Assembly (NCBI GenBank): GCA_039024435.1
Contig: JBCCQH010000035.1
Coordinates: 1-59,461 of the forward strand
Length of the DNA stretch: 59,461 bases
Origin: JBCCQH01 sp039024435
Lineage (GTDB): Bacteria; Bacteroidota; Bacteroidia; J057; JADKCL01
Direction of reading: 5' to 3'
The position numbers and the translations under genes are program-made. The notes beneath the pieces were generated by a model that saw only the letters and a list, made by a program, of their open reading frames with translations, ran no database searches and was not told where the DNA came from. Below, piece after piece: positions 51,194 to 59,461 of this stretch. Each line of letters starts with the position of its first letter. Within the stretch, counting starts at the first letter, position 1.

Positions 51194-52552
51194 ATGGCCG
51201 CTCCCACGACGCTTTCTTCTCCCCCCACCTCGGCCCATACGCACTGGCTGTTCGGTGATATTCCGGAACTGCGGCGGGATATGCTGGGCTGGATGTTGTC
51301 CCGCGCCGATGAATTGGGTACGATCTACTCGGCACGGCTATTTCGGCGCAAGCTGACTGTGATTACCGAACCCGAGTACGTCAAGTACGTGCTGCAGGAC
51401 AACAACCGGAACTACAAGAAAAGCTTTGCCTACGATATCCTCAAACTGTTCCTCGGCAATGGCTTGCTCACCAGTGAATCTGACTTTTGGCTGCGGCAGC
51501 GCCGCCTCGCCCAGCCGGCATTTCACCGGAAGCGCCTGAACTCTCTGGCCCACGCGATGATCGAAGAATCGATGGTCTGGGCCGAGCGATGGAACAAGCT
51601 GCCGGCCGACCAGACCATCGATGTCCACCGGGAAATGATGGACGTGACCATGCGCATCGTTGCCCGAACCCTTTTTTCCACCAATGTCGAATCGCACGTT
51701 CCTACCATCAGCAAAAATCTAGGACTCCTGAATGACTTTGCCATGGACCGGGTCAAAAACCCGATTCCGCCCCCCACCTGGCTGCCCACACCACGACACT
51801 TGGCATTTCGGCGCGCCACCGAAAGCATCAACCAGGTGCTTTTCGGCATCATTGAAGCGCGGCGCGGTAAGACAGAGGGCTTCGATGACTTGCTCTCCAT
51901 GCTCATGGAAGCCCGCGATGCCGATACCGGTGAGCAGATGAATGATCTCCAACTGCGCGATGAATGCATGACGATATTCGTCGCCGGCCATGAGACCACT
52001 GCGCTAACCATGAGCTGGATTTTTCACCTGCTGGCCCACCATCCCGAAGTGCAGGAACTTCTGGCCGTCGAACTTCAAGAGGTGCTCGGCGACCGGCCCC
52101 CAATCCTTGAAGATTTAAAACGCTTGGTTTACACCCGGTACGTCATCGATGAGGCATTGCGGCTCTACCCGCCGGCTTGGGTGTTTGGACGACTCAGTCT
52201 GGGCGAAGACAGCATCGGTGGGTACCACATCGAGCAAGATACCAATGTTCTGCTCCTGGCGTACCAAGTCCACCGCCGACCCGATCTCTGGGACCGCCCT
52301 CAAGAATTTTGGCCGGGACGCTGGGCTACGGAAAAGGTCAAAAATCGGCCGCGCTTCGCCTACTTTCCTTTTGGTGGCGGACCGCGGCTGTGCATCGGCA
52401 ACAATTTTGCCCTGATGGAAATGACATTTCTATTGGCGGCATTGGCCCGGGGAAACCGCTTCCAAGCGGTCTCGCCCCGTCATCCCCGGCTCGATCCACT
52501 GATCACCTTGCGCAGCCTCGACCCCATCGAGGTTCGGCGCGCGGAACGGTAG
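51194..52552 (+). CDS. Cytochrome P450
   Basis: The protein has 452 residues, soluble, with no membrane anchor. P450 signatures are complete: the C-helix WLRQRRLAQPAF near 98, the I-helix oxygen-binding AGHETT near 264, the K-helix EALRLYPP near 317, and the haem-thiolate loop FPFGGGPRLCIG near 391. The pattern resembles the CYP4/CYP102-like bacterial group that often acts on fatty acids or terpenes. No ferredoxin or reductase adjoins it, so the electron donor is elsewhere. Confidence 0.96.
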   Translation: MAAPTTLSSPPTSAHTHWLFGDIPELRRDMLGWMLSRADELGTIYSARLFRRKLTVITEPEYVKYVLQDNNRNYKKSFAYDILKLFLGNGLLTSESDFWLRQRRLAQPAFHRKRLNSLAHAMIEESMVWAERWNKLPADQTIDVHREMMDVTMRIVARTLFSTNVESHVPTISKNLGLLNDFAMDRVKNPIPPPTWLPTPRHLAFRRATESINQVLFGIIEARRGKTEGFDDLLSMLMEARDADTGEQMNDLQLRDECMTIFVAGHETTALTMSWIFHLLAHHPEVQELLAVELQEVLGDRPPILEDLKRLVYTRYVIDEALRLYPPAWVFGRLSLGEDSIGGYHIEQDTNVLLLAYQVHRRPDLWDRPQEFWPGRWATEKVKNRPRFAYFPFGGGPRLCIGNNFALMEMTFLLAALARGNRFQAVSPRHPRLDPLITLRSLDPIEVRRAER

Positions 52553-53001
52553 GGGTCCAAAACGTATTGCACCGTTTACTCACTGCCATCGTGACGAGTG
52601 AGCGGAACGGGGAAGATGCGAGCTTTCAGCGCGCGATTTTCCGATCAATTCGACTCAAAATGAAAAAACTCACTGAGAGGCTGTTTAAAATTGATTTGTG
52701 AAATTTGCTAGTGCAGGTTTTTTGTCCATCGAAGCTCATTTTGGAGTGCGCAGCCCAAGCTGCGGACGAGAAAATAGCTGAAGAGGGGCGGAAAAAGATA
52801 CCATAGCAAAATCGCAGGACTAAATTTAAACCGCCTCTAAGAAAAGATTGCGGTTTATGCCGCGCAGTCTCCTCTTCCCCACGGTCATCGCCATCCCAAG
52901 GATCCCCTAAATCCTCACGCCTGGCGCAAAAACTGTCTGCCGCTCCTTCCGGTCACTTGACCGATAGTTGTTCGGTTCTTTTGGTAGATTTGCCATTGGC
53001 T
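52553..53001. other. Intergenic region carrying a fold-back element
   Basis: The region between the P450 and rlmB genes holds the 163-base palindromic element (52676-52838). A TAGATTTG box (52985-52992) lies just before the rlmB start, with no good -33 element. Confidence 0.6.
52676..52838. repeat. Fold-back MITE-like element, copy 1
   Basis: The 163-base element is bounded by inverted repeats AGAGGC.GTTTAAA at the left and the complementary TTTAAACCGCCTCT at the right. The two halves are imperfectly complementary along their length: TTTGCTA on the left faces TAGCAAA on the right, and GCTCATTTT faces AAAATAGC. The apex is a perfect CGCAGC-CCAA-GCTGCG hairpin (52749-52764) at the exact centre. 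It encodes nothing. A related copy lies at 57587. No clear target duplication is visible. Confidence 0.85.
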
Positions 53002-53763
53002 ATGAAACAACGCAATCCCAATCAAAACTTCATCTACGGCGCCAGAGCGGTCATCGAGGCCATCTCCGCCGGACGCAGCATCGACAAAGTGCTTCTGCGA
53101 CGCGAATTGGACAATGAGCTGCGCAAAGAAGTCGGTCAGTTGGCCCGGAACAAAAACATTCCAGTCCAAACCGTTCCCGCCGAAACCATAGAGCGCATGG
53201 CACCGGGCAGCAACCACCAAGGCGTGGTTGCCGTCACCGCCGTGATTGCCTTTCTTGATCTGGAACAGGTCTTGCTCACCCTCGATAGCCGGACCGAACC
53301 CCTCAGCTTGGTCTTGCTCGACCAAGTGTCTGACGTACGCAACTTTGGGGCCATCGCCCGCACCGCCGAGTGCATGGGCGTCGACGCCATCATCATCCCC
53401 GAAGAAGGAGCCGCCCGCGCCAATGCCGATGCGATGAAAGTTTCCGCTGGAGCACTCAATCACCTTGCGGTCTGCCGGGTCCGCAACGTCCGCGACGCGG
53501 TCCACTTGCTCCAAGCCTATTCGGTTAAGGTCATCGCTTGTACCGAAAAAGCCGCCGACAGCATCTTTGACCTCGACCTCCGGGCACCCGTCTGTTTTGT
53601 CTTGGGCTCAGAGGCCAAAGGCATCTCCAAATCGGTCCTCAAAAGCGCCGACCACCTCGCGGCCATTCCCATGCAGGGCAAAATTGCTTCGCTCAATGTT
53701 TCCGTTTCGGCCGGAATGGTCCTGATGGAAACTACCCGCCAACGGCAAATCGCCACCTCCTGA
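53002..53763 (+). CDS. rlmB: 23S rRNA (guanosine-2'-O-)-methyltransferase RlmB-like
   Basis: The protein has 253 residues from the ATG at 53002; an earlier alternative start would add 15 unlike residues. A small substrate-binding domain (NFIYGARAVIEAISAG, SNHQGVVAVTAV) is followed by a SpoU/TrmH-type knotted domain with motif 1 DQVSDVRNFGAIARTAE, motif 2 LGSEAKGIS and motif 3 SLNVSVSAGMVL. RlmB methylates G2251 of 23S rRNA, and TrmH-family relatives cannot be fully excluded. The next gene starts 10 bases after the stop. Confidence 0.92.
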   Translation: MKQRNPNQNFIYGARAVIEAISAGRSIDKVLLRRELDNELRKEVGQLARNKNIPVQTVPAETIERMAPGSNHQGVVAVTAVIAFLDLEQVLLTLDSRTEPLSLVLLDQVSDVRNFGAIARTAECMGVDAIIIPEEGAARANADAMKVSAGALNHLAVCRVRNVRDAVHLLQAYSVKVIACTEKAADSIFDLDLRAPVCFVLGSEAKGISKSVLKSADHLAAIPMQGKIASLNVSVSAGMVLMETTRQRQIATS

Positions 53764-53773
53764 CCCTAAGCCC

Positions 53774-55879
53774 ATGAAACATTACCGCCTCTTTTTGCTG
53801 TTTGCCACCTCAATCGTCTTTTTCAATTATTGTACTTCGCAAAGCAACATGGAATCCGAGTATAAATTCACCAACGATCTCGTCCACGAAACCAGTCCCT
53901 ATTTGCTGCAGCACGCTCACAATCCGGTAAACTGGATGCCCTGGGGGGACAAGGCCTTGAAAAAAGCAAAAGCAGACAACAAACTCATGCTGATCTCGGT
54001 GGGCTACGCCGCTTGTCACTGGTGCCACGTCATGGAACACGAGTCGTTCGAGGACAGCACGGTTGCCGCACTGATGAACCAACATTTTGTCTGCATCAAG
54101 GTCGACCGGGAAGAACGGCCCGACGTGGACCAGATCTATATGGATGCGGTACAACTCATGACGGGGAGTGGCGGCTGGCCCCTCAACTGTGTGACGCTAC
54201 CGGACGGACGACCAATTTGGGGCGGTACATATTTTCCCAAGGAAAACTGGATGAACATCCTCGATCAACTCTCCCAATTGTGGCTAAATGCACCGGATGA
54301 AGCCTACGGATACGCGGAACGCCTCACCAAGGCCGTCAAGCAGATGGATGCCATCGTGCCGGTCGACAACCCGCAACCGTTTGCCTGGAGCGACATCGAT
54401 TCGGTGCTGGATCCCTGGAAAGGGACATTTGACTTGAAGGAAGGCGGGCGGAATCAGGCGCCCAAGTTTCCGATTCCGAACAACTGGAAGTTTCTGATGC
54501 GGGCGGAACATTTCCGATCTGATCCCCAAATCCGGGAAGCAGTCGATCTCACCCTCAAGAAAATCGCCTGGGGCGGCATCTACGATCACCTCGGCGGCGG
54601 ATTTGCCCGCTACTCGGTCGATCAATACTGGAAAGTGCCCCATTTTGAAAAGATGACCTACGACAATGGACAGCTCGTCTCGCTCTACGCCGAAGCGTAC
54701 CAGCGGCAGCCCGACCCCTTGTTCAAGCGGATCGTCTACGAGACCCTGGAATACACCGCGCGGGAAATGACCTCACCGGAAGGCGGGTTTTACTCTTCAC
54801 TGGATGCCGATAGCGAAGGCGAAGAGGGAAAATTTTACGTTTGGCAGAAATCGGAAATCGACGCGGTCCTCGGCGCGGATGCCGAGTGGTTTTGTGCGTA
54901 CTACCAAGTAACGAAGAGTGGGAACTGGGAACACGGCAACAATGTGCTGATCATGGCGCAATCGTTAGAAGATTTCGCGACTCAGAAAGCCAAAAAGGCC
55001 GAAAAGCTCGAACGGGATCTGGAAAAAGCCAAGCGCAAGCTGTTCGAGAAGAGAAGCCAGCGCATTCGTCCGGGGCTAGACGATAAGGTTTTGACTGCGT
55101 GGAATGCACTCATGCTGAAAGGCTACGTGGATGCCTACCGGGTATTCGGAGAGAAAGATTTCCTGGCGGCCGCGCTCCGCAATGCGGAATTTATCGAGCA
55201 GAAACTCGCCGACGGTGCCCGCCTCCATCGCAATTACAAAGAAGGGCGGGCAACGATCAATGCCTTCCTCGATGACTACGCGTTGCTGGCCGAAGCTTAC
55301 ATCGCCTTGTACGAAGCAACCCTCGATCCACGCTGGATTCAACGGTCCCGGGCTTACGCCGACTATGCGATTGCGCATTTTTACGACGAAGCTCAGCAGC
55401 TATTTTTCTACACATCTGACGAAGATCCCGCCCTGATCGCCCGCAAGAAGGAACTCATGGACAACGTGATTCCCGGTTCCAATTCCACCATGGCCAATGT
55501 CCTGTTTGAGCTGGGGCACTTCTTCGGCAACCAACATTACGGAGAGATTTCCCAGCAAATGCTACAAAATATCAAAGGCGATATGCCACGCTACGGCTCA
55601 GGCTATTCCAACTGGGGCATCCTGATGCTCAAGCACCTGGCTCCCTTCCATGAAGTCGTCATCGCCGGAACCAAAGCCCAACAATTGGCGCGCGAGCTGG
55701 ATGGGAACTACTTGCCAAATATGTTGCTCGTCGGAGCGGAAAAGGAAACCCCCGATCAATTGCCGCTGCTCGAATACCGTTTCGTGGACGGCGCAACCCG
55801 CATTTATGTGTGCCAAAACAGCGTTTGCAAATTGCCCGTGGATGCCGCCAGCGAAGCGATTAAGCAAATGGGATACTGA
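53774..55879 (+). CDS. YyaL-type thioredoxin-fold/six-hairpin protein (DUF255)
   Basis: The protein has 701 residues. An N-terminal signal segment (LFLLFATSIVFFNYC) may end in a lipid-modified Cys, though the lipobox is poor. The DUF255 thioredoxin-like domain follows: SPYLLQHAHNPVNWMPWG near 43, then CHWCHVMEHESFED with a CxxC pair near 80 and a Gly-Gly-Trp-Pro motif (TGSGGWPLN). The remainder is an alpha/alpha six-hairpin barrel (FAKYS-like FARYSVD, HFEKMTYDN). This order is that of YyaL and the human SSP411 homologue. The function is not known. Confidence 0.92.
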   Translation: MKHYRLFLLFATSIVFFNYCTSQSNMESEYKFTNDLVHETSPYLLQHAHNPVNWMPWGDKALKKAKADNKLMLISVGYAACHWCHVMEHESFEDSTVAALMNQHFVCIKVDREERPDVDQIYMDAVQLMTGSGGWPLNCVTLPDGRPIWGGTYFPKENWMNILDQLSQLWLNAPDEAYGYAERLTKAVKQMDAIVPVDNPQPFAWSDIDSVLDPWKGTFDLKEGGRNQAPKFPIPNNWKFLMRAEHFRSDPQIREAVDLTLKKIAWGGIYDHLGGGFARYSVDQYWKVPHFEKMTYDNGQLVSLYAEAYQRQPDPLFKRIVYETLEYTAREMTSPEGGFYSSLDADSEGEEGKFYVWQKSEIDAVLGADAEWFCAYYQVTKSGNWEHGNNVLIMAQSLEDFATQKAKKAEKLERDLEKAKRKLFEKRSQRIRPGLDDKVLTAWNALMLKGYVDAYRVFGEKDFLAAALRNAEFIEQKLADGARLHRNYKEGRATINAFLDDYALLAEAYIALYEATLDPRWIQRSRAYADYAIAHFYDEAQQLFFYTSDEDPALIARKKELMDNVIPGSNSTMANVLFELGHFFGNQHYGEISQQMLQNIKGDMPRYGSGYSNWGILMLKHLAPFHEVVIAGTKAQQLARELDGNYLPNMLLVGAEKETPDQLPLLEYRFVDGATRIYVCQNSVCKLPVDAASEAIKQMGY

Positions 55880-55887
55880 TGCTCTGA

Positions 55888-56538
55888 TCAAGCTCCGGTC
55901 GATGGGGGCAAAAATGCCCGGCAGATCAGCAGTTGGCCGACGTAATAGGTGACCATGATGAAGTACTTCGACCAGGAAATCGGCGTCAAGAACTTGTTGA
56001 CCGCAATCATGGAGTCAGAAAGCATGAACAAAACGGCACCGGCCAGTAACATCCCCGGGTGCGGCCCTCGCCAACCAGTAGCGGCAATTACCATCGAAAG
56101 AATTACCGCGATGTACGCCAGAACCGGAATTCGCATTGCGCCGAGCCTGGGGAACAATGCGACTAGCATCGCGACCGCAAAAACCAACCAGAGGCCCATC
56201 AAAGGCAATTTGCCCGCAGAAAACTGAAAATCACGGGAAAACGCGATCACGTAGATCACATGAGCAATCAGGAAGGAACCAAGCCCCAAAAGGAAAAACT
56301 GTTCGCTCTTGTGGGTGAAACTCAAACTGATGTCGCCACCGACGGAAAATATAAATCCGACGGCCAGCAATTTACCCGTGGTACCCGGAATATACAGCCC
56401 GGCCAGAATTGCCAGGCACAGCACGGGAATCGATTTCAGGACGAAATCCCCCGCAAACGGCAAGCGGTGAATCGCCGCTAAATACACCGAAGCAACAACA
56501 ACAAAGACACTCGTGAGTAGGTGATCGAAGGTGAACAT
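55888..56538 (-). CDS. YhhN-family membrane protein, lysoplasmalogenase-like
   Basis: The protein has 216 residues from the ATG at 56538, with about eight helices. The family pattern is visible: LKSIPVLCLAIL near 30, FIFSVGGDISLSF near 55 with the conserved GD, FLIAHVIYVIAF near 85, and GAVLFMLSDSMIAVNKF near 165 with the conserved SD. YhhN/TMEM86 proteins cleave the vinyl-ether bond of lysoplasmalogens in animals; in bacteria the substrate is uncertain. It lies 63 bases after the outer-membrane protein gene on the same strand. Confidence 0.88.
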   Translation of the reverse strand: MFTFDHLLTSVFVVVASVYLAAIHRLPFAGDFVLKSIPVLCLAILAGLYIPGTTGKLLAVGFIFSVGGDISLSFTHKSEQFFLLGLGSFLIAHVIYVIAFSRDFQFSAGKLPLMGLWLVFAVAMLVALFPRLGAMRIPVLAYIAVILSMVIAATGWRGPHPGMLLAGAVLFMLSDSMIAVNKFLTPISWSKYFIMVTYYVGQLLICRAFLPPSTGA

Positions 56539-56601
56539 GGCCACGGTTTTCGTTAAACTGCCGTTTGCCCACAGAAAAGACAAGAAAAATCACCGGATCA
56601 A

Positions 56602-57300
56602 TCAGAAGAGAACATTCAGCGATAACCAATTCAAGGGCTGAAAAGTGGTATCAAAGTAGTTATTGCTGGCGATTGTCGTCGTATTTTCCGGAGTAATCTG
56701 CGAAATGGTGGTGGTCCGGCCGTACATCATCGCCTCCACACTGGTCTCTGCAGAGATGGAAATGGCGTAACCCAAGTACACGCGCAAACCGGCAACTGGT
56801 CCCACTCCGAAACCACGGCGTTCGCGGTCCCAAAGTGTCTCCTCGTAAGGCCGATCACCAACCGTCCAGGTCTCCCCATCGTAGCTATCGTAAGAAGCGA
56901 TGGCATCGATCCCGATAAATGGTTCCAGCGGTCCCACAAAGGTGAACCATTCGTACCCTACCCGAAATTTGAGTCCGTTAATTTTCGCATCGGTCCGAAT
57001 GCAGTCGGGGCAGTTGGCCCGGTTCTCATAATCAAAACGGGTAAAACTGAGGGCGGCCCGAAAGGCGCCGGAAGTCCCGTACCTTTTGTAGTGGATACCA
57101 TTCAAAGCCGAAGCATAAGCATTGCGCTCGGCAATACTTGCTCCGCCAACGCCCGAAGCATTGGTGACACTGCCGAGACGGATGCCGAGCTCATTTGAAG
57201 GAATGCCGTTGCCGTAGCATTGTCCCTTTGCGGTGGAAGACCCCAAGGAACAGCAGATAACGACTACAATAGCAGACAAAAGGGAATTGAAAATCTTCAT
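56602..57300 (-). CDS. Outer-membrane beta-barrel protein
   Basis: The protein has 232 residues from the ATG at 57300, with a signal peptide (SLLSAIVVVICCSLGSSTAKGQ). Alternating strands rich in Gly, Tyr and Phe (FRAALSFTRFDYENR, KINGLKFRVGYEWFTF, GVGPVAGLRVYLGYAISISAE) end in LNWLSLNVLF. The terminal aromatic residue and strand pattern fit an outer-membrane barrel. A CPDC pair lies in one loop. The open frame further upstream is not coding. A weak promoter (TAACTTTC at 57319-57326) precedes it. Confidence 0.75.
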   Translation of the reverse strand: MKIFNSLLSAIVVVICCSLGSSTAKGQCYGNGIPSNELGIRLGSVTNASGVGGASIAERNAYASALNGIHYKRYGTSGAFRAALSFTRFDYENRANCPDCIRTDAKINGLKFRVGYEWFTFVGPLEPFIGIDAIASYDSYDGETWTVGDRPYEETLWDRERRGFGVGPVAGLRVYLGYAISISAETSVEAMMYGRTTTISQITPENTTTIASNNYFDTTFQPLNWLSLNVLF

Positions 57301-57586
57301 ATCACAACCGATGAAAGGGAAAGTTACGACTTTTATGTGAGACTCAGAACCAGCTACCCGTGAAAAGGCGGACAACAAAACTGCCAAGGCTCGGAGTGTT
57401 CTCGGGTACACGCGGCCTGCACTACTTCTACAAGCACTTCGTACGGAGCACATTGGCAAGTATCGAAGCGCAGGTATGCGAAAGAAAAGCTTAGGCTGGC
57501 TACGGTGAAAGGGAAATTTGGTCGCAGCTGTGGACCAATTGCTGCGGACACACCACAAAAATATCCTCGACCCGGGCCTTGCCCTC

Positions 57587-57750
57587 AGAGGCGGTTTAAA
57601 ATTGGTTTGTGAAATTTGTTTACGCAGATTTTTTTGTCCATCGGAGCTCATTTTGGAGTCCATAGCCAAAGCTAGGGGTGAGAAAATAGCGGTAGAGAGG
57701 CGGAAAAAGATGCCATCGCAAAATCACAGGATTAAATTTAAACCGCCGCT
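57587..57750. repeat. Fold-back MITE-like element, copy 2
   Basis: The 164-base element is about 85% identical to copy 1 by eye (some 24 substitutions and one T insertion). The inverted ends AGAGGCGGTTTAAA and TTTAAACCGCCGCT are kept, except one base near the right end. The central hairpin is TAGC-CAAA-GCTA (57663-57674), again at the exact centre. One stem pair changed from C-G in copy 1 to T-A here, a compensatory change that points to selection on, or shared origin of, the fold. Confidence 0.85.
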
Positions 57751-57952
57751 TAAATGAAGCCTTGAGATTTCGATCAGAGAAATAGCGAGAAAGAGAAACT
57801 TTCGGAAATTATTAATCGCTCATTTTCAATGATTTACGGAAAATTTATGATTTTTTTTGCTTCCGGTTGGGGGTTCTGGGCCGTTCAGGCGTATTAATAA
57901 CAAAGACAGACAGAAAGCAAGAATTAGGGTAAGCAATTTTTTGATGGACAGT

Positions 57953-57982
57953 CCCCCCGCGCAACGCGGGGGGAATTTTTTT
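57953..57982 (+). terminator. Strong rho-independent terminator without an assigned gene
   Basis: The stem CCCCCCGCG/CGCGGGGGG (9 pairs, all G-C) with a CAA loop is followed by AATTTTTTT. It terminates on the plus strand, although both neighbouring genes are on the minus strand. Confidence 0.85.
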
Positions 57983-58018
57983 GGTGTCACCCGCTCCATA
58001 ACGTCGATTCCACCTTTT

Positions 58019-59053
58019 TCATTGGCCCAGGGCAAGTAGATCTTCCGCAATCTGTTCTGCGTCGAACTCCGGGTAGCGCAGTACCTGGACTTTCCCCGCG
58101 GATCGGTCTTTGTTTGCGTAGCGGTAACTCCGGTCATAATACTCAAGCAATATCCGCACTGCAGTTTCCGCATCGTCTTTTTGAATGGCTTCTGTCACCT
58201 CGGCGTAGCGGAGTCCGCCCAAGCGGCGCTTAATCTTCGCAACCGAATCAAGAAGCTCTGACTTTGGAAAATCACCGTAGTCCTCAATCAATCGTGCGAT
58301 TCGCACTTCGATTGGCAACTCAATCAGGTACAAATCGGCCTGTTTCATCTGCTGCCACAAGTCCGCATGTATGTGCAACTTTCCGATGGCCCGGCTTTCA
58401 TCTTCAATCCAGAGCGCCGGCCCTTTGGCACGTTGCAGTTCCCAAGCCAAGTCGTTTTCAAACTGTGCTGGCATTACTTCCCTTTGCGCGCCCAAGGCTC
58501 CGAATGCTGACCCCCGGTGATCAGCGTGGCCTTCCAAGTCGAGAACGGAACTGCCTCGCTCCGCAATTTTGTGGAGAATTTCCGTTTTTCCACTTCCGGT
58601 TGCCCCACCGATTAAGCGGATTGGGTAGCTCTGAATAAACCGCTGCAGCACCCAGTTGCGGAAAGCCTTATATCCGCCTTCCAAGACGATAATATCCAGT
58701 CCTGAAACCGCCAGCATAGCGGCTACTGACTCACTGCGCATTCCGCTGCGCCAGCAGTGTACCAGCAGCTTTCCCTTCTTAGCGTGGGCAATACCCTCAC
58801 GGTACATGCGTTGCATTTTCGGCTGAACAAGCGTCATTCCCCGATCAACCGCTGCTCCCCGTCCGACCTGCTTGTACAATGTCCCAATCTCCCCTCGTTC
58901 CTGGTCGTCAAACAGGGGAAATGAAATCGCTCCCGGTACGTGACCTTTTAAGTATTCACCGGGGGATCGCACGTCAAGTACTGGGATCTCCCTCGCCAAG
59001 TCTACAAACTCTCTCGCGCTCGCGCGTCTGTTCATTTTTATCGATTTTTCCAA
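58019..59053 (-). CDS. mnmH: tRNA 2-selenouridine/geranyl-2-thiouridine synthase MnmH
   Basis: The protein has 344 residues. The N-terminal rhodanese domain (about 15-125) shows IPVLDVRSPGEYLKGHVPGA (read in part) and the catalytic Cys in HCWRSGMRS near 100. A P-loop (GGATGSGKTEIL, about 149-160) and YbbB-specific residues (DLEGHADHRGSAFG, WIEDESRAIG) follow. MnmH replaces sulfur with selenium, or adds geranyl, at the wobble 2-thiouridine of tRNA. No selD is in the window. The second Met at 59035 is an alternative start. Confidence 0.95.
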   Translation of the reverse strand: MEKSIKMNRRASAREFVDLAREIPVLDVRSPGEYLKGHVPGAISFPLFDDQERGEIGTLYKQVGRGAAVDRGMTLVQPKMQRMYREGIAHAKKGKLLVHCWRSGMRSESVAAMLAVSGLDIIVLEGGYKAFRNWVLQRFIQSYPIRLIGGATGSGKTEILHKIAERGSSVLDLEGHADHRGSAFGALGAQREVMPAQFENDLAWELQRAKGPALWIEDESRAIGKLHIHADLWQQMKQADLYLIELPIEVRIARLIEDYGDFPKSELLDSVAKIKRRLGGLRYAEVTEAIQKDDAETAVRILLEYYDRSYRYANKDRSAGKVQVLRYPEFDAEQIAEDLLALGQ

Positions 59054-59461
59054 CCGTAGATGTGATTTCCACAGCCAAAATTAAAACTTACTTAACTCAC
59101 TGAATGTGAATTATTAATATTCCACACCCAATTTGCACATTTTCTTGAAAAGCCGTCCTGGAAAATGAAACTTTCCTCTTGCATGTATCCTCGGCAAGAC
59201 AGGTAACGCCGGGGCGAGACTGAGCAAAATTTCACTGTGGATTTTTCATAAAATACACACAACTTTTTCACCGCCGTTTTGCCGCAAAATTATCCTGTTA
59301 ATTTCTTTCAACGAAGATGTGCATAAGTGGAAACCGCAGCTTAATGAAATGATAGCTAGATCAATATCAGTACTATTTCTGTTCATAAATACTTCAGAAT
59401 GTTCGTAACCAGAAATTCAAACAAAAATGATTTTAGTTTTACACACAATCCACACACATAC
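59054..59461. other. Intergenic region at the right edge
   Basis: An A+T-rich stretch upstream of mnmH contains its -7 box (59076-59083). The rest, to the end of the window, has no supported gene and may be the promoter region of a gene outside. Confidence 0.5.
59076..59083 (-). promoter_or_regulatory. -7 promoter box of mnmH
   Basis: On the minus strand TAATTTTG matches TAnnTTTG exactly, 23 bases before the ATG at 59053. The -33 position has no good TTTG. Confidence 0.4.

Larger units (their letters stand above)
57301..58018. other. Long intergenic region with fold-back element and orphan terminator
   Basis: These 718 bases hold the second fold-back element (57587-57750) and a very strong plus-strand terminator (57953-57982) with no plus-strand gene before it. 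Short frames have no convincing content. The part 57301-57586 is unexplained and could be a gene remnant. Confidence 0.55.

Noticed and set aside
52671..52841. Target-site duplication around the fold-back element
   Set aside because: The flanking trinucleotides (TGA/TAA for copy 1, TCA/TTA for copy 2) share a TNA form but are not identical, so no duplication can be claimed.
52957..53001. Earlier alternative start for rlmB
   Set aside because: The added 15 residues do not resemble RlmB N-termini and would cover a possible promoter box at 52985-52992.
57857..58039. 60-codon plus-strand frame near the orphan terminator
   Set aside because: It runs through the terminator stem into the end of mnmH, and its composition is not protein-like.
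1..59461. tRNA, rRNA or CRISPR loci
   Set aside because: I read the intergenic stretches for T-loop motifs, CCA-type cloverleaf ends and regularly spaced repeats and found none.

Overview
The window looks like chromosomal DNA of a member of the Bacteroidota, probably a gliding, Saprospiria/Lewinella-like bacterium with moderately high G+C. This rests on a C-terminal type IX secretion sorting domain (11053-12789), a GldL-like membrane fragment (33901-34131), a type III glutamine synthetase (24793-26979), two promoters matching the Bacteroidota consensus TTTG-N19-TAnnTTTG exactly, and the general lack of Shine-Dalgarno sequences. Assignment below the phylum is inference.

Layout. 1-411: tail of an IS1595-type transposase. 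659-6450: divergent membrane GT-C-like protein and secreted glycosidase-like protein, then TraB/GumN protein, ECF sigma factor and four-helix membrane protein. 6458-12789 (minus): metallophosphoesterase, large periplasmic TPR-CHAT protein, and a DUF4397-repeat T9SS cargo protein. 13170-16096: complete partner-switching cassette (membrane SpoIIE-type phosphatase, STAS antagonist, anti-sigma kinase). 16117-19625 (minus): short-chain dehydrogenase and HrpB helicase. 19763-21612: three unrecognised genes. 21613-24394: SRPBCC protein, helical-repeat protein, small cystatin-like protein. 24793-29825: glutamine synthetase III, secreted trypsin-like protease, nucleotide-sugar dehydrogenase. 29995-36822 (minus): nine tightly packed genes joining an outer-membrane-like protein, thiamine salvage (TenI-like, ThiD), a GldL-like protein, a GT2 glycosyltransferase, an oligopeptide-type ABC permease and a second SpoIIE-type phosphatase. 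37063-39151: dihaem cytochrome c and a flippase-like membrane protein. 39343-42976: DNA methyltransferase plus PD-(D/E)XK-like protein, probably a restriction-modification locus. 43072-47437: translationally coupled GCS2-CBS protein, aspartoacylase-like hydrolase and WaaA. 47490-51088: lipoprotein, second helical-repeat protein, unknown protein and tiny membrane protein. 51194-59053: cytochrome P450, RlmB, YyaL-type thioredoxin-fold protein, lysoplasmalogenase-like protein, outer-membrane protein and MnmH.

The most unusual structural signal is a pair of ~163-bp elements (52676-52838 and 57587-57750). Each is an imperfect palindrome over its whole length, with its centre exactly at a small hairpin loop. 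They look like fold-back MITEs. The most interesting gene arrangements are the nine-gene operon ending in a SpoIIE phosphatase, the methylase/nuclease pair, the GCS2-CBS/deacylase/WaaA unit, and the periplasmic CHAT protein paired with a phosphoesterase of the same topology.

I saw no rRNA, tRNA, CRISPR array or recognisable riboswitch. Domain names come from motif reading only, with no database search.
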